A stretch of DNA of 64,000 nt, taken from assembly GCA_024741835.1 (NCBI GenBank), contig JAENRP010000001.1:124001-188000 (forward strand). Reading direction: 5' to 3'. Origin of the DNA: Diplocarpon mali. Its lineage: Eukaryota; Ascomycota; Leotiomycetes; Helotiales; Drepanopezizaceae. Position numbers and translations under genes: made by a program. This document shows, piece after piece, positions 1 to 10,992 of the stretch; position 1 is the first letter of the stretch, and every line of letters begins with the position of its first letter. The notes beneath the pieces were generated by a model. It did no database searches. It was given only the letters and a program-made list of their open reading frames with translations, and was not told the DNA's origin.

Positions 1-935
1 TGTCTTGTCAGTATAACCAGGAGAGACCGAGGAAGAGAGGCAATACCGAGCATATTCCCCGGCCGGGCGTCGGCTCCAAACAAGGCCTGGTTATGGAGCG
101 CGTCCGCCAACCTAATCAACAGGCCCGTTCTACCCTCCAATCCCGCAATAGGGTTCTGTCCCGAGACCTGCAGTCCCTGGGCCATCAAATCCACCGTCAG
201 AGTCCGCAAGCCCTCTCCGTCGACCTGATGCGGCTGGCTCTGGTTGCTGCTGAACACCCCCTGCTTGAACATCTCCAGACTCGCTATCGCCAAACCCTCG
301 CTGCGGCGGTAGAGACGGCCATTCTCGGCGCTCTTGTAGGACCAACTGTTGCCAGCTCCCGCATCGAGTAGTACTGAGACGAGGAAGAGGTCCAGTAACC
401 GCCGGCATTTCTCGTGGGAGTCGGTGTCCGGGCCCCAGCTCTCCAGCAGCTCTGCGATGCGGTCGCGGCCGCCGACATTGAAGTGTTGCCAGCGACCGTG
501 GGGAGGGATACTGGCGAAGTCTGGCGCGAAGTCTCTCTGCTCATCATCAGCATCTTCCGCGATCCCACTCCAGGTCCGAGCCCAAGCTCAAGGAGGAGGA
601 CATACCTTGATGACCGACACCACAAAACTCGTCGTGTCCGCCAACTTGCCCATATCCACGTCGAAATGCCTCAATTGATTGGCCCTCGCCGCCTCCATGA
701 CCAAGGTACAGCGCTCCCTCACGGCCCCAATACTCCTTAAGTATCCCGCCGGGTCGACGTGCGGATCGGGCGCCCGGGGCAGCGCGATCTTGGGGACGGT
801 CGGGCCCATCTTGGTGAAGACGGGGGATTTCAGCGACGACTGAGAGGAATGCGAGGTGACGTCTGCCAGCGAGGAGGTCTTGCGCGAGCTGGAGGAGGTC
901 GAGGAGGATTTGTCTTTGCGGGAGAAGAGGCCCAT
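1..935 (-). CDS. urc4: Urc4/Urg3-type (DUF1688) uracil catabolism protein, partial
   Basis: About 273 N-terminal residues are visible; the C-terminus lies off the left edge. Coding segments, in transcription order, are 935-606 and 536-47. The intron at 537-605 starts GTATGT and ends GCAG, and removing it joins VVSVIK to RDFAPDF. A second donor follows at 46, with a CTGAC branch site at 11-7, so the next exon is at or past the edge. Family signatures in order: HFDVDMGKLAD, IPPHGRWQHFNVGG, RRLLDLFLVSVLLDAGAGNS, YRRSEGLAIASLEMFKQGVF, NPIAGLEGRTGLLIRL and RPGNML. These match the DUF1688 family (S. kluyveri Urc4, S. pombe Urg3), which is needed to use uracil as a nitrogen source; its exact reaction is not settled. 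The start at 935 (MGLFSRKDK) was preferred to an upstream ATG at 1001 because the upstream stretch looks like leader sequence. The Ser-rich N-terminal 60 residues look disordered. Confidence 0.9.
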
Positions 936-3779
936 GTCGACGGGAGGGGAGGAGAGAGAATATGCTCGAGAGGAGCGAGGGGCACGGGCGGAGGCGGACA
1001 ATGCCTAAGGTATGCACTGGCTAACGCGAGGGGCTTGCCTTATCGTGGATCAGGGGGGGGGGGGAGGTGATGATTTGTGTTTGGGACCGCGTCGAGAGAG
1101 TGAGAGCGGAAGAAGATGGATTGTTGATGATGGTGTTGATGGTGTTGATGGGGTTGATGGGGTTGTTGTTTGGTGACTGCGTGCAAGGGAGAGCTGGCCG
1201 AGAAGCTGTTTGTTTGTTATTTTCCTTTCCCTGGAAAGAGGATTGCGCGGCGGATTGAATATTCCCTACCTTACGTAGGGATCGCGTTTCTCCCGCGGCG
1301 AGGAGGCCAGAGAAAGGCGAGAGGGTACGAACGAACGACCGAAGGATATTAGCCAAGCTGGGTTACTGGCCGCGCCGCAAGCATAGCATCAACAACGACA
1401 TGCAGGAGGTCAACCAACGTACCCAAACCCAGGACAAGGAACCAAATAGGACAATGCAGCACTCGACGTCGGTCCAGAACCTCCCCCTCAGGACCTCAGG
1501 AGACGCCCGAGCCACCAAAGGTGATTCTGGCCCCCTCTCGCAATCCAAAAGGCGCCAGTCGGCGCGGCTCTCTCGAGTCCACCAGAGCCCAAAGTCTCCT
1601 CTTCACGCGACACCTCCGCTCCCACGCCAAGATGTGCTCAGACCGGCGTTCCCTCCTCGATTTCGATTGATGATTATCGCGCTCCTCCATCCGAAAGTGA
1701 GATGACGGCAAGCATCTGCATCTGCACCAGGGCCCGGCCGGCGTGTGGAACGGTGCCGCTATTGACGGGTTTGACGTAGATATCGGACCCGTCTCTCTCC
1801 CCAGCTCGCCGTGGGGGAGTTTTGTCATGTCCACGGTCGGCGACGGGAATCCCATCCAGACCCGAGGGGAACTGCGAGAGTCGGGCAGTCGGCGGGCCTG
1901 AGCCGCGGGAAAAGCATCGCGCGACGTGAGCCTCGGTGATATGATGGTCGAGTGCGAGCTCTCTCCGTCGGAAAGTCGCTCGAAAGACACTGCAGAGATC
2001 ATCTGGGATTCTAGCTCGTAGCCGGATCAAGCCTGACATGGTCTATTTTGGGCCAAAGTCTATCATATGCTGGTACGTCCGAAGCCTGCAGCACCCCTTA
2101 AATCTATTGTTGACAGCACAGGGACGTATATCTAACGGCAGCTACACGGCACTTCTCCTTGCCCTCATCTCGACGCCCTTAGGCCCAGCAGCTGGCTCTT
2201 GAGCCGCTTGTTCTCCCGCGGTCCACCAGCCTGGGAATGCGGAAGCAGCTTCATCACGAACGAGAGCGAGCGAAGACGCCGCGGTCTACGGAAGACCCAA
2301 ATCCCAATGCTTCCGAGTACTCAAAATAAGACTTGTGGACTTCAACGCACTGTCTCCGAGCCATCTGGCCCGCCTGTCGGGCGAAAAAGAACATCGGCCG
2401 CAGAGAGGGGAGAGCCGGACGAGATTCATGACGGACAGGGGACGAGAACAGGTACCAATACATCCCAGTCCTAGTGGGAGCTGGGATACCGAGTCGGGCA
2501 ATGGAAGAGGCTGCAGGTGGATGGGTCTAGGTTTTGGTGTTTGGTTTTTTGTTTGTCTTTGTATTTTTTTTATTTTTTTTCGATTGCGTGCAGCAGTCCG
2601 TTTATTCTTCCACTATGATGCGTCGGTTGCTGGGCGAACGGGACTACCGGTGTTTTGTTGTGCTATTTCCCGTTGTCCCGCTGGCGTGATGCGACGACTG
2701 ATCTACCCGGTACTCGAACCAGGCCATCAACTGTGCACACTACTCCGGACGTAGGAGAAAGAAGACCAAGACAGCATCCCGCGCATCTGGTAACTTCTCA
2801 CACGGTCCACCCGCCGGCACCAATTCCATGCCGCGGATACGACCGCCGCTCGGCACATCTCACCCTGGCTCTTGCGCGAAAGCGTCCCGAGTCATTGCCC
2901 CGACGTTGCCGGCTCTCGACAGCCAGTTTATCCAAGGCCCCTCTCCGTCTGTGACTGACCCACCTGCTAGTCTTGACTGGACGGTCTGGTGGAGAGATAC
3001 GGCTCGGGTGTCGGCAGCATTCTGTGTCCTGACGAGATGATATCCCTTCGCTTAAGCCAGGGGCTTTGGAACAAGGTTTGGCTCGGCCAAAGCGCATAAG
3101 AGTTCAACTACCTGAAACGTAAAAGCCGGGGCCTGTTGCACGAGTCAGGCCGCTGACTTCCTGCGTCAAAGTCCCAAACCTGAGACGGGAATCTGTAAAT
3201 GAATCTCGTGTGCTGTTTGTTTACTACACCCAGCACTCGGGCTGCCGAGGTCAGCAGGGGCAGTCCGCGGAGACCCCTCGGAACGGCGGAAGGCCAGGAC
3301 TCGTGGAATGCCGTCTGACCCAAACACTCCTGCAAGAGCAACGGAATACATGCGCATCCGCCTGAATGCCACGAGTAGGATCCGCTGATGCATCTCCTTC
3401 GTCGCGGTCACGGGACGTAGATATCGCGAAATCGAGTCTCGCCCACACCGGGAGACATTCCGCGCTCAAGGGTAGGGATTTCAACATCAGCATATGCTCG
3501 TATCCATGTATTGTACTTTCGGTTGGACGGAATCGAGTTCGTGCCTCGTCCCCTAAAAACCACGCCCGCTTTCGCAGCTCGAGTGCCCAGCTCTACCCGC
3601 TTGCCCTCTCCCCCCCTCCGCCCGACAGACGAAAAGAAAAAACGAGAGAGAGAGAGAAAAAAGCACGACTCCAAAGATGCATCATGTGTGGAGATGCCAA
3701 CTCCCAATCCGCCCCGCCCAGTTGATCCCTGGCCCGTTCCCATCTCTCCTCTTCCGTTCCCAGCCCCCTTCCCCCGGAA
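936..3779. other. Gene-free stretch, 936-3779
   Basis: This stretch is upstream of urc4 and downstream of the small gene at 3780. Open frames of 90-168 codons occur on both strands (for example 2039-1674 and 2002-1496, minus), but they overlap one another, carry no motif I recognise and show no convincing splice pattern. A G-run sits at about 1049-1060 and a GTTGAT-type repeat at 1122-1166. I see no supported gene. Confidence 0.5.
1122..1166. repeat. Imperfect GTTGAT hexamer microsatellite
   Basis: Variants of GTTGAT (gttgatggt, gttgatggg) are repeated about seven times upstream of the urc4 start. A minus-strand reading gives an Asn-Pro-Ile-Asn-Thr repeat, which is a by-product of the repeat and no sign of a gene. 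Confidence 0.7.
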
Positions 3780-4099
3780 TCAGTACCTTCGTTTCTCTAT
3801 CTTCTCAGCCATGCACTCCCTCACGCGCTTGACATACCACGCCACGAACACAGCACCGAGCACGAGGATCCAGGCGTGGTGGTAGGCCCAGCCGTGGCGA
3901 TGGTGGATCACTCGGGTGTAGTAATCCTGCGTTCGTTAATGGAAAGCGGACATTGAAGTGATTGAAAATCGAAAGCTGGAGGGGCCGGTCAAGGGTAGGG
4001 GGGGAGAGCGAGACAGGGACCTACGGTAATGAAATCCGACGACTCCTTCAGCTGCTCGTTATCGAGGAGATCGAGCTTGCGGGAGAGCTGTGGTGCCAT
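3780..4099 (-). CDS. Small single-span membrane protein, 73 aa, two exons
   Basis: The product is not a recognised family. Exon 1 runs 4099-4025 and encodes MAPQLSRKLDLLDNEQLKES onward to SSDFIT. The intron at 3927-4024 starts GTAGGT, has a TTAAC branch site and ends GCAG. Exon 2 runs 3926-3780 and encodes DYYTRVIHHRHGWAYHH, a hydrophobic segment WILVLGAVFVAWYV (about residues 44-57), then a basic tail KRVRECMAEKIEKRRY and TGA. Both exons are phase 0 and the join leaves one clean frame. One membrane segment near the C-terminus with a short charged tail suggests a tail-anchored or small organelle-membrane protein; that is inference. Neither exon reaches 60 codons, so simple ORF calling misses it. 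The alternative is that it is not a gene, but matching splice signals plus a sensible membrane topology argue for it. Confidence 0.6.
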
Positions 4100-4235
4100 G
4101 ACTCCGGTGTATCCGCTGGATGCTCACCCGCGTGCAGAGTGCTCTCGAACCGAGGGTGCGCGGTCCGCGATGTGGATGTGATCGCTTGCTGCGTCGGCGT
4201 GTAGACGCTTGTTGGCGAGAACCGTCTGTAACTGC

Positions 4236-4283
4236 CAGAGGCTTGTTCGGACAGAGGCTTGTTCGGACAGAGGCTTGTTCGGA
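4236..4283. repeat. Three exact 16-bp tandem units
   Basis: The unit cagaggcttgttcgga occurs three times without a break, at 4236-4251, 4252-4267 and 4268-4283. A related partial unit (acgcttgttggcga) lies just upstream at about 4205. It lies 137 bp upstream of the start of the small membrane-protein gene, so within its likely promoter or leader. Confidence 0.9.
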
Positions 4284-6116
4284 GAGACAGCGGCTTGAAA
4301 TGGAAAAGAAGAGGGACTTGAGCGGGTGAAGCACAGAATAGACAGTGGATGAAGGCTCGAGGACGAGAAGAGTGACCTGGGGAGAAGACGATGGATTCGA
4401 CAGGATGATATATACAAAGAAGCGAAGCTTTACCTCCTACAACATGTAACACGCTTCTTGGCGCCATGGCTCTGCATCCCTAGATATTCGGTATCGACTT
4501 GGTGGGCGCGGGGCCAGAAGGCGTCTCTGCGCCCGGCTTCGCCACCGTTCTGCGGCATATTGACATGCCCACGGCCGAAGGCGAAATTCGCATTCCAAAC
4601 CGCTACCAGATGACTAGGAAATGCAGTTCCTGGCATGAGCAGGCGCACCACGATACAAAGCAGTATCGTATCCAGCGTCTGGGCAGAGGAAGCCTCATTC
4701 TCCCACCCATCTCCCTAGCGAGCGTTATCTCATCACATTGTAGAGGAATCTCTGACTCCGTTTCGGACTTCTCCAACTAGGTTCACCCAACACGCAAAAG
4801 CGGCGTGGGAGGGCTCCTACGAAGTATTCGTGGTCTGATGCCATTTTAATTGATTCTATTTACTCGCGTCAGACGGTCGCCCGCTGAGAGGGCTATCCCA
4901 TGGCATATTACCGAGTCGTTTGCGCTCGTTCGATCTCTTGAGTCTGCCGATGAGGTGCCTATTTTTGGACGACTTGAATCTGTGGAAACAAAATAGCCGA
5001 CAGACAATTTCGTTTGCATCATCCAGTACAGATGGACATGATACGGGACGACGACTTCCTATTCTTAGAAGCTGGCTGATACACTCGTGCGTTACAGACG
5101 CAGGTAAATACGTACCAGGGGGGAGGTCTCTCACACCGCTTACACTAGACGAGGTCGGGGTTTGCGGCAGAACAAAATCGATAGAAAAAGCGCAATGATT
5201 TTCCGCAGAGACGATACCAACCGCAAATCGCAGTCATCTTCTTAAAACGCCAGGAATTCTGCGTTCAACCTCTCAATCCGTCGTCTTCACATCAATCATA
5301 CCCCGAACAGGTGTACAGCCGCCATGAGCGCCACCCCTCTCTACACCCCGACCCGAGGAGGTGAACGCGGTCTTCTGATTTCAACCCTCGAGGTTCTGAT
5401 CAGGACCCAAGTCCTCTCTCCACCCCCGAATCCCTTCGCGAAGTCTTCACCGGCTGCTCCCCGTAACCCGTACCTTTCTCCCTTTCCACGCGACGAACAC
5501 GAGACCTCGCATCGATACCTAAGAATGGCCGAGATTCGATCCATATCGGAAGCAGAGGACGTCGTGTCGTCGGTTGTGTCCTGGGGTTTGTTATGTTAGT
5601 AAGTAAGCGAGGGCGGGGTAGCGGGAAGGATGGGTAAGAAGGCAGGATTGAAGGAGAGGACAACTCGGGCAGCGCACTGTGCCTTCGAGATGGCAAAGCA
5701 TGAGCTCTTCCGCCCGGCAAGAGTATGCTAAGAGCGAATCACCCAAGCCTCTTCCAAGGGCAGTAGGACGTACTAAGCTAGTGTCTTAATCCATAAATCA
5801 CTAACAATAGAGTGCCCTCAGAAAACAATTCCATGCTCCAAGAGCGCCGTGGCTATACAGATATCTGCGTTTTAGCCTATGGATCCCCCTTGATCGGAGT
5901 AGTCTGACGATATTATACAGCTATAACATGCTCATTTACATACACCGCATGATAGCGGGGTCCAACCTCATAGCCAGCGGTTAGTAGTCGGAGCTCCTAC
6001 CTTCGGCCGCGTCAATATCAATCGATCCACTTGCCCGACGTCTCTAGTCATCGTGGCACTCGGAATGACCTCTCTGACTAGGCCTACTTTCGAAGGAAGC
6101 TTTGCCATGACAGCAG

Positions 6117-6158
6117 GAAAGGCTGATCAAGAAGCTTGAAAGGCTGATCAAGAAGCTT
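6117..6158. repeat. Two exact 21-bp tandem units
   Basis: Two adjacent copies of a 21-bp unit that begins gaaaggctgatc and ends aagaagctt, at 6117-6137 and 6138-6158. It lies in AT-rich DNA without genes and is probably a replication-slippage product. Confidence 0.9.
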
Positions 6159-7080
6159 GCCTGCTTCGTCAACTGTCAGCAATTATAGGTGCATGATATA
6201 CTCTTTCCACGCTACTAAAGTAGACCTTTGAACTGGCCTCGGCGGACGGCCGTGAGGATTCCTTTTGTTTGTTATATGTTACTCAAGAAACTTTTTGAAA
6301 TTGTTTCTATTTAACTTCAAACCTTGTATTATACTCATTATGTACTGTCATTAACTATATCCAGTAGGTTAAGATAAGTAAACCATGTGGCGTGCTGCAA
6401 CTCATACGAAGAAGATGGTTGCCATGGCTGCGCTTATCCCGGCCTCGAAGATCTTGGATTCTCCTAAAAGCGAATCTTCCGCCCGTCTAGATACGCGCAT
6501 TTCGATAAGATTGCTATATTGGCTTGTATCTAAAGGCAATTCTCAAGAGCGAAGCGTTCTCCGCTGCTTAGCTTTCTGCCTTCCTTACCTGTATTTTTAT
6601 TTTCATGTGGGAATATGTAAGTCGCTACAGTACCTTACCTCGCCGTCTATAAACCTAATAAATTACTACTTAGGCTAAGCCTAGGCAACTTCTTATTCAA
6701 GAAAGAAGGCCAGCTAATCTCTTATTATAAGATTTATATCATATGTCTTGATTGATAGAACACGTATATTTTATGATAGCAAGAAAAATATAAGTTTAGT
6801 GCAATTTATTTTTACCCTTGAGAAGTATACACTGGATAGATCTAGGCTACGTAATAAGAATATCAGCATTGGAGCTTATCATTGTATTAGTATATTACAA
6901 GGCATTTGAAGAGATGCGTAGTGAACGAGTGCTGAGGAGCCATTCTTTCTTGGAGATTGTATTGGTCGTAGTGCTTTTCGGTATCGTCGTTGATTGCTTG
7001 GTTGAGTGGGCAGGAACTTGAGGCTGACAAGGGAAGGAGAGAAAGATGAGAAGTTTATACACAATCATGAACGAGCAGCA

Positions 7081-7276
7081 TAACTGTTGGTCCCACAAGG
7101 TGCGCACTGAAAAGTTATGATTAAATCCTAGTTGAAGTTGATGGTCTATCTAGGAGAGAGAGAGAGAGAAAAGTACTCGAGGGCAGCCTATGCCAAGACC
7201 ATCACGGTCCCTGAGATCCACTCTCCTTCACTCTCATCATATGCCTTACATGTGACCCCGATCACTATATTCCTAC
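7081..7276 (+). repeat. Dispersed repeat copy A (partner inverted at 62661-62879)
   Basis: This segment of about 196 bp reappears in inverted orientation some 55 kb away. Shared landmarks in order: a block with aggtgcgcactgaaaag, a GA microsatellite, gcagcctatgccaagacc, ctctccttcactctc and acatgtgaccccgatcacta. By eye the two copies agree at well over 80% of positions, apart from microsatellite length and a few short indels. The sequence outside the block differs. It is probably a fragment of a mobile element or an old segmental copy. No coding function is evident, although one frame (VPEIHSPSLSSYALHVTPIT) is the same in both copies. Confidence 0.8.
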
Positions 7277-7483
7277 AAAAACGAAGCAAAAGAAAACTCG
7301 CAGGTGGCAGCACGGAAATTCCGCCTCTTCGTGGTGACCGGAATCATCCACCGGGGATAAATGGCACACGTGACACTCACCCTATTACCAGTCATTCTTC
7401 TGCAGTCGTTCTCACGCCATCCCATTTCTCTCATTCCTTTCACAGCTCCTTGTAGAATTTTCTCCAGCTCCGGCCTAAAGTCT

Positions 7484-7844
7484 TCAACGACAACCAATCC
7501 CGTCCCACGCGCCCCTCCCCTTCCCTTCCCCCTTGCTGTCCCCTCTCTCTTTTCTTTTCCTCCCTTTCGAGTCGTCTTCGGAGGACGAGTCCTCGTCCAA
7601 CATGCTAAACATCGAGCTCTGCTCTCTTCTCAAATCTCGGATGGAGACTTTCTGCCGGTTCAGCGCGCCGGTGAGGCAGAGGCCCAGCACGAGGAGGTAG
7701 AAGCCGATTACTAGGGTGATCCAGAAGCTTGGGTTGTCTTTGAGGATTTCCGGGAGACGGTCCTTGGTCTTGGTAAGTAGGCAGAGGAAAGAGAGGGGAG
7801 ATAGAAGGTACTAGGTACGGGTCTACGAATGATTCTGTATCCAT
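7484..7844 (-). CDS. Small membrane protein with acidic/basic tail, 100 aa
   Basis: The product is not a recognised family. Proposed exon 1 (7844-7827) encodes MDTESF. The intron (7769-7826) starts GTAGAC and ends ACCAAG. Exon 2 (7768-7484) encodes TKDRLPEILKDNPS, a hydrophobic span FWITLVIGFYLLVLGLCLTG (about residues 21-40), then RQKVSIRDLRRE, an acidic Ser/Asp/Glu patch and a Lys/Arg/Gly-rich end. One membrane span with a long charged tail suggests a small integral membrane protein of an internal membrane; that is inference. Exon 2 is open and protein-like, and the short first exon is the weaker part. The gene is head-to-head with the auxilin-like gene, 339 bp apart. A second frame, offset by one base, stays open past the stop (to about 7380), so the true C-terminus could differ if another intron exists. 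Confidence 0.5.
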
Positions 7845-8183
7845 GTGGGATGACGTGTGTGGATTGATAGCTTTCGTGGTGAGGAGGCGGAACCTGGAGT
7901 GCTAAACGGACTCTTATGATTACTATGATTACACTTCGATCCAAGACGAGGCAAGCAAATACGGGTAAACTTGGCGTCAAGCAAGAGACGGCCACTCATG
8001 TGAATAGCATACCCGGAACAACGTATGGCCGGCGTCTATTGATACTTAGCCGCGCCAACTGTCCCTGGAGATGGAAACAGCTTCCATTAGACACAAGCAG
8101 CTCTTACGCCCTCACGCTTTCAATGAACTTGGGCCCAGATACTGCAGCTCCCCTGCGTACCGGTCCTGCTTCCGCCTTGCAAG
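7845..8183. promoter_or_regulatory. Divergent intergenic region, small gene / auxilin
   Basis: This 339-bp region separates the starts of the minus-strand small membrane-protein gene and the plus-strand auxilin-like gene, so it should hold both promoters. I see no strong known factor site. The auxilin start context is gcaagATGG. Confidence 0.4.
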
Positions 8184-10992
8184 ATGGATGATCTCAACGG
8201 CCTCGACTGGTCCGCAAAACCAACCAAGCAAAACATATCAACAGGCACAGGGAATTACTATCCAACGTTCCGCCCAACACCGCCTCCGTTGTCCAACCGA
8301 ATCACACCCATCCCAAGCCAGAACCCAAGCTCAAAACCCACCACCAAACCCTTAGGCTTGGCGCTCCCGAAGTCCAACACCCCAGACAGCTTCTCGAACC
8401 TCGTCTCCTTTGGCTCGAGCGCCAACAAGACCAGCACCCTGACGCTGCAACAGCAGCAGGACAAACTGCAAGCCGAGAAGCGGAAGCTGGAAGACGAGAA
8501 GAGGAAGCAGTTTGATGCGCAGTTTGGCGGAGGACAGAGTTGGGACGCACTGGGCGGCTCGAGGAGTAACGTGTCCGCGTTTACCCCCTTGCCGGTGACT
8601 CTCGCGCGGGCGGCGTCGCCTGGGAAGACTGTGGATGCGGCAGAAGATGATCTGTTTGCGGCTTTCAGTGCCGATGCGCCGGTTGACAAGTCGAGCCACT
8701 ACCCACCACCGAGCAGCGGACAGAATACGCCGGTTGCGAAGGCTAAGCCGCTGGATTTAACGTCGCCGCAGGCGTGGGAACAACCTGCATCTTTGGGCGG
8801 CTTCGGGGATGATGATGATCCTTTTGGATTGGGGCAGATGAATGTAAGCTCGAAGCCTGCGCGTCTCACCATACCTAGTACTGGAGACGACGATGATTTT
8901 CTGGGAGATCTGGGGAAGCCTGTGGAGGAGGTTCGGAGGGCAAGTCCCCTGAAGCAGATTGTGTCTGACCCGGTACCGGATAGGATACAGGAAGAGGCGT
9001 CGGACGACCCGTGGGACAAGGCGGTTGCTGAACTGGTGGATATGGGGTTCTCTGCGGAGCAATCGAGAACGGCTTTGACGGAAAGCGGTTCTGGACTTGA
9101 TATACAAGCTGCGGTGGGCTGGATTCTCAACGATGCGCATAGGCAGGCGAAACAGAAACAGCAGGGCGGAAGGGATTCGAGCCGAAATCATGGGACTTCG
9201 AATGGAGAAAGGAGAGGGGAGTTTAGGGATACGGGGAAAAGAGACAGTCCTTGGCAGCGTGAAGAGCGGGTCGAGTTGCAGTCTGGAAGGGAAAACAAAT
9301 CGCCGAATGGAGAATCAGACCTTTCGAAAACTGCTGCTGCTGTAGGGAACAACCTCTTCAAGACAGCGAACTCGCTATGGAAGACATCACAGAAGAAAGT
9401 CCAAAAAGCTATGAACGAGTTCCAGCAGGAATCCGACCCAAGCCAGCCCAAATGGATGCGAGAGGCTGCCGAACGGGAGCAGGCCGACAGGAGAGCAGCA
9501 GCAGAAGGAAGAGCTCGCGACCATCAGCCTTCTTCTGATGTCACGGATGAGGCACTGATGCTAGAAGGTGGTGGGAGACCTCCGCCTCGGAGAGCGAGAG
9601 CCCCAGAACCACGATTCTCGGGAAGTTCAAATTCTTCACGTGACCAGTCACCTGCGATGCCGAAACCACTGCCAGAGCGAAGTCAACCTCGATGGCAACA
9701 GGCTGCTCCGCCCGACCTGAGGTTGCGGGTCAGCAAGCAAGTCGTCGAGGAACAAGCCGCGCAGGCATATGTCAGCCCTTCACGGCGGAAGAAAGCCACT
9801 CCTCAGCCTCCTTCGGAACCAGAAGTCGACCTCTTCTCTGCACCAGCACCATCAAGAACAGCTCAACCCCCCCGGATATCTCAGCGTCCAGCGCCTGCAA
9901 CACCAACAGCGTCTACCCCAATGCCGGCCCGGCCCAAAGCACCAACCCGGCAGATACCCACCCTCTCACCTACCGCCCTCGCAAACTCAAACCAACACCG
10001 TCTAGCAGGAACCGCCCATTTCAAACGCGGCGACTATGCATCGGCCCATCAATCCTATACCTCATCTCTCTCCTCCATCCCCTCGTCACATCCCATCACC
10101 ATAATCCTGCTCTGCAACCGAGCCCTGACCAGTCTCAAAAACGGCGTTCCCAAATCCGCAGTCACAGACTCGGACGCCGCGCTCCAACTCATCGGCCTCT
10201 CCCGTGGCGACGGTGAGACTATCAATCTCGGGCCCGGCGATGGTAACGGAAGTAAAGACATGAAAGAATTCTACGGGAAAGCCTTGATGCGAAAGGCCGA
10301 AGCGCTCGAGCAGATGGAGCGCTGGAAAGACGCAGGCGATGTTTGGAAAATTTGCGTCGAGCATAGCGTTGGCGGTGCAACTGCCATCCAAGGTCGCAGC
10401 CGCTGCGAGAAAGCTCTTCTTCCCAAGCCGGCACCACGCATCTCGACCCCCAAACCTACCCCCCGCCCTGTACCTCGGGCATCGGCAATCTCCGACCTCG
10501 GTTCCAACGACTCGGAAGCCGTCAAGCGGCTTCGACTGGCAAACGCTAACGCAGAGAAAGCTGACGATGAGAAGTTCGCGCTGAGCGATAAAGTGCATGA
10601 GCGCATCGGGAACTGGAAGAGTGGCAAGGAGGACAACCTGCGCGCGTTGATTGGGAGTCTTGATAATGTCATGTGGGAGGGTAGCGGGTGGAAGAAGGTG
10701 GGTATGCATGAGTTGGTCGTTAATTCCAAGGTCAAGATTAATTACATGAAGGCGATTGGGAAGACGCATCCGGATAAGGTTTGTTTTGCTCCTTCCCCGC
10801 CCATGCCCCTCTCACACGGAGCTAGACTCACCGGTATAATGACTGGTTGCTGTGGCTGTAAGATATGGGATCTGGGCTAATGGTCAGTAGTTACCACAAG
10901 ATGCTAGCACGGAGGTCAAGATGATCGCTGCGATGGTCTTCGCTACGCTTAACGAGAGCTGGGATAAGTTTAAACAGCAGAATGGGATGTAG
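8184..10992 (+). CDS. swa2: Auxilin-like J-domain protein (UBA, TPR, DnaJ)
   Basis: An 898-residue protein with the architecture of yeast Swa2/auxilin, the co-chaperone that recruits Hsc70/Ssa to uncoat clathrin-coated vesicles. Exons are 8184-10778 and 10891-10992. The intron starts GTTTGT and ends GTAG, and joins HPDK to LPQDASTEVK. The N-terminal 270 residues are disordered and acidic, with DDDDPFGLGQMNV and DDDDFLGDLG motifs of the kind that bind clathrin or adaptors. A UBA domain follows at about 275-322 (DPWDKAVAELVDMGFSAEQS). A long disordered Pro/Arg-rich linker comes next, then TPR repeats at about 600-710 (GTAHFKRGDYASAHQSYTSS). The C-terminal J domain is at about 815-898, with the HPD triad at 862-864 just before the splice junction. 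Without splicing, the frame would read into the intron and lose the J-domain end (WDKFKQQNGM). The start is the first ATG of the frame. Confidence 0.93.

Larger units (their letters stand above)
4100..7483. other. Gene-free stretch, 4100-7483
   Basis: No supported gene. Frames at 5324-5599 (plus) and 5720-5400 (minus) overlap each other and have no recognisable domain. From about 5800 to 7100 the sequence becomes AT-rich with many stops in all frames. It holds a 21-bp tandem duplication (6117-6158) and, at 7081-7276, one copy of a dispersed repeat whose partner lies at 62661-62879. Confidence 0.5.

Noticed and set aside
2700..2790. Possible tRNA on the minus strand (GGTTCGAGTACC resembles a B box)
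   Set aside because: The sequence around it does not form a five-pair T stem, and no matching acceptor or anticodon arm could be laid out.
5324..5720. Overlapping frames on both strands (92 and 106 codons) as a small gene
   Set aside because: No splice pattern or domain favours either strand.
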